Under the pieces are notes generated by a model. It ran no database searches and had not been told where the DNA came from. It saw only the letters and a list, made by a program, of their open reading frames with translations. Shown one piece after another: positions 13,356 through 13,437 of a DNA stretch of 13,437 nt. A program made the translations under genes and the position numbers. Source of the DNA: Candidatus Aerophobota bacterium (lineage in GTDB: Bacteria > Aerophobota > Aerophobia > Aerophobales > JAGGXI01); NCBI GenBank assembly GCA_021163155.1, contig JAGGXI010000041.1, positions 1 through 13,437 of the forward strand, in the 5' to 3' direction. Positions within the stretch are counted from its first letter, which is position 1. Each line of letters begins with the position of its first letter.

Positions 13356-13437
13356 AAGAGGCAGGAGTAAAAAAGCAGGATTAGAGGATTAGAGGATTAA
13401 AGGATTAAAGGGAAAAACAAAACAGTGAAAATTAAAC

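Larger units (their letters stand above)
13185..13437 (+). repeat. Composite repeat tract after mrdA, running off the window
   Basis: Begins inside the last codons of mrdA with the A module. It then has three cycles of array, linker and hairpin, with variant hairpins at 13243-13260 and 13336-13355. Bases 13266-13328 and 13375-13437 are identical over 63 nt, so the window stops inside a repeated unit. No gene is visible in this stretch. Confidence 0.88.

Noticed and set aside
138-13437. Integron-like cassette array, because single genes are separated by similar repeats with hairpins
   Set aside because: No attC-like R/L box structure, no integrase, and the genes are core housekeeping genes in conserved order rather than cassettes.

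Overview
The window is AT-rich DNA carrying ordinary bacterial housekeeping genes, all on the + strand, separated by unusually long and highly repetitive spacers. The genes are the 3' end of rsmI, a free-standing four-helix bundle (23S rRNA intervening-sequence type) protein, thpR, recA, an AMIN/Amidase_3 N-acetylmuramoyl-L-alanine amidase, a GerMN-domain protein, a YhhQ-family queuosine precursor transporter, riboflavin synthase (ribE), ribBA, ribH, alr, prmC and a class B PBP2 (mrdA). The gene content fits a walled, probably diderm, free-living bacterium. The low GC, the stray four-helix bundle gene and the repeat style resemble uncultured candidate phyla known mainly from metagenomes (Omnitrophota- or Aerophobota-like). 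That placement is an impression, not a result.

Layout. 1-702: end of rsmI, then the four-helix bundle gene between oppositely oriented arrays of an 8-bp repeat. 703-2357: a sigma70-like promoter with an inverted repeat filling its spacer, then thpR-recA. 2358-2642: repeat tract. 2643-5236: amidase, then (after another repeat tract) GerMN protein and queuosine precursor transporter. 5237-5680: a 324-bp MITE-like element with 12-bp terminal inverted repeats. 5681-8946: ribE, ribBA and ribH, each isolated by 300-640 bp of repeats; the right part of the MITE-like element recurs immediately before ribBA. 8947-9391: repeat tract. 9392-13199: a compact alr-prmC-mrdA operon. 13200-13437: another repeat tract, in which the window ends.

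How the genes work together. Alr supplies D-alanine for peptidoglycan, PBP2 cross-links it, and the amidase (with the GerMN protein as a possible envelope partner) cleaves it. RibBA makes both riboflavin precursors' starting intermediates, RibH makes lumazine and RibE makes riboflavin; ribD is not in the window and no FMN riboswitch was found. PrmC methylates release factors, RsmI modifies 16S rRNA, and the transporter feeds queuosine modification of tRNA. ThpR-RecA is an RNA-end/DNA-repair pair.

The notable biology is in the spacers. A composite repeat recurs in a fixed order: an A-rich GCAGGAGTAAAAAAGCAGG module, a (GGATTARA)n array, a purine-rich linker, and a CGCAGGC-TTTA-GCCTGCG hairpin. 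This repeat runs into genes: it encodes the last residues and stop codons of rsmI, recA and mrdA and part of the tail of the four-helix bundle protein, supplies the stops of the amidase, ribE and ribH, and supplies the ribosome-binding site and start codon of the four-helix bundle gene. No defence system, CRISPR array, tRNA or rRNA was seen.
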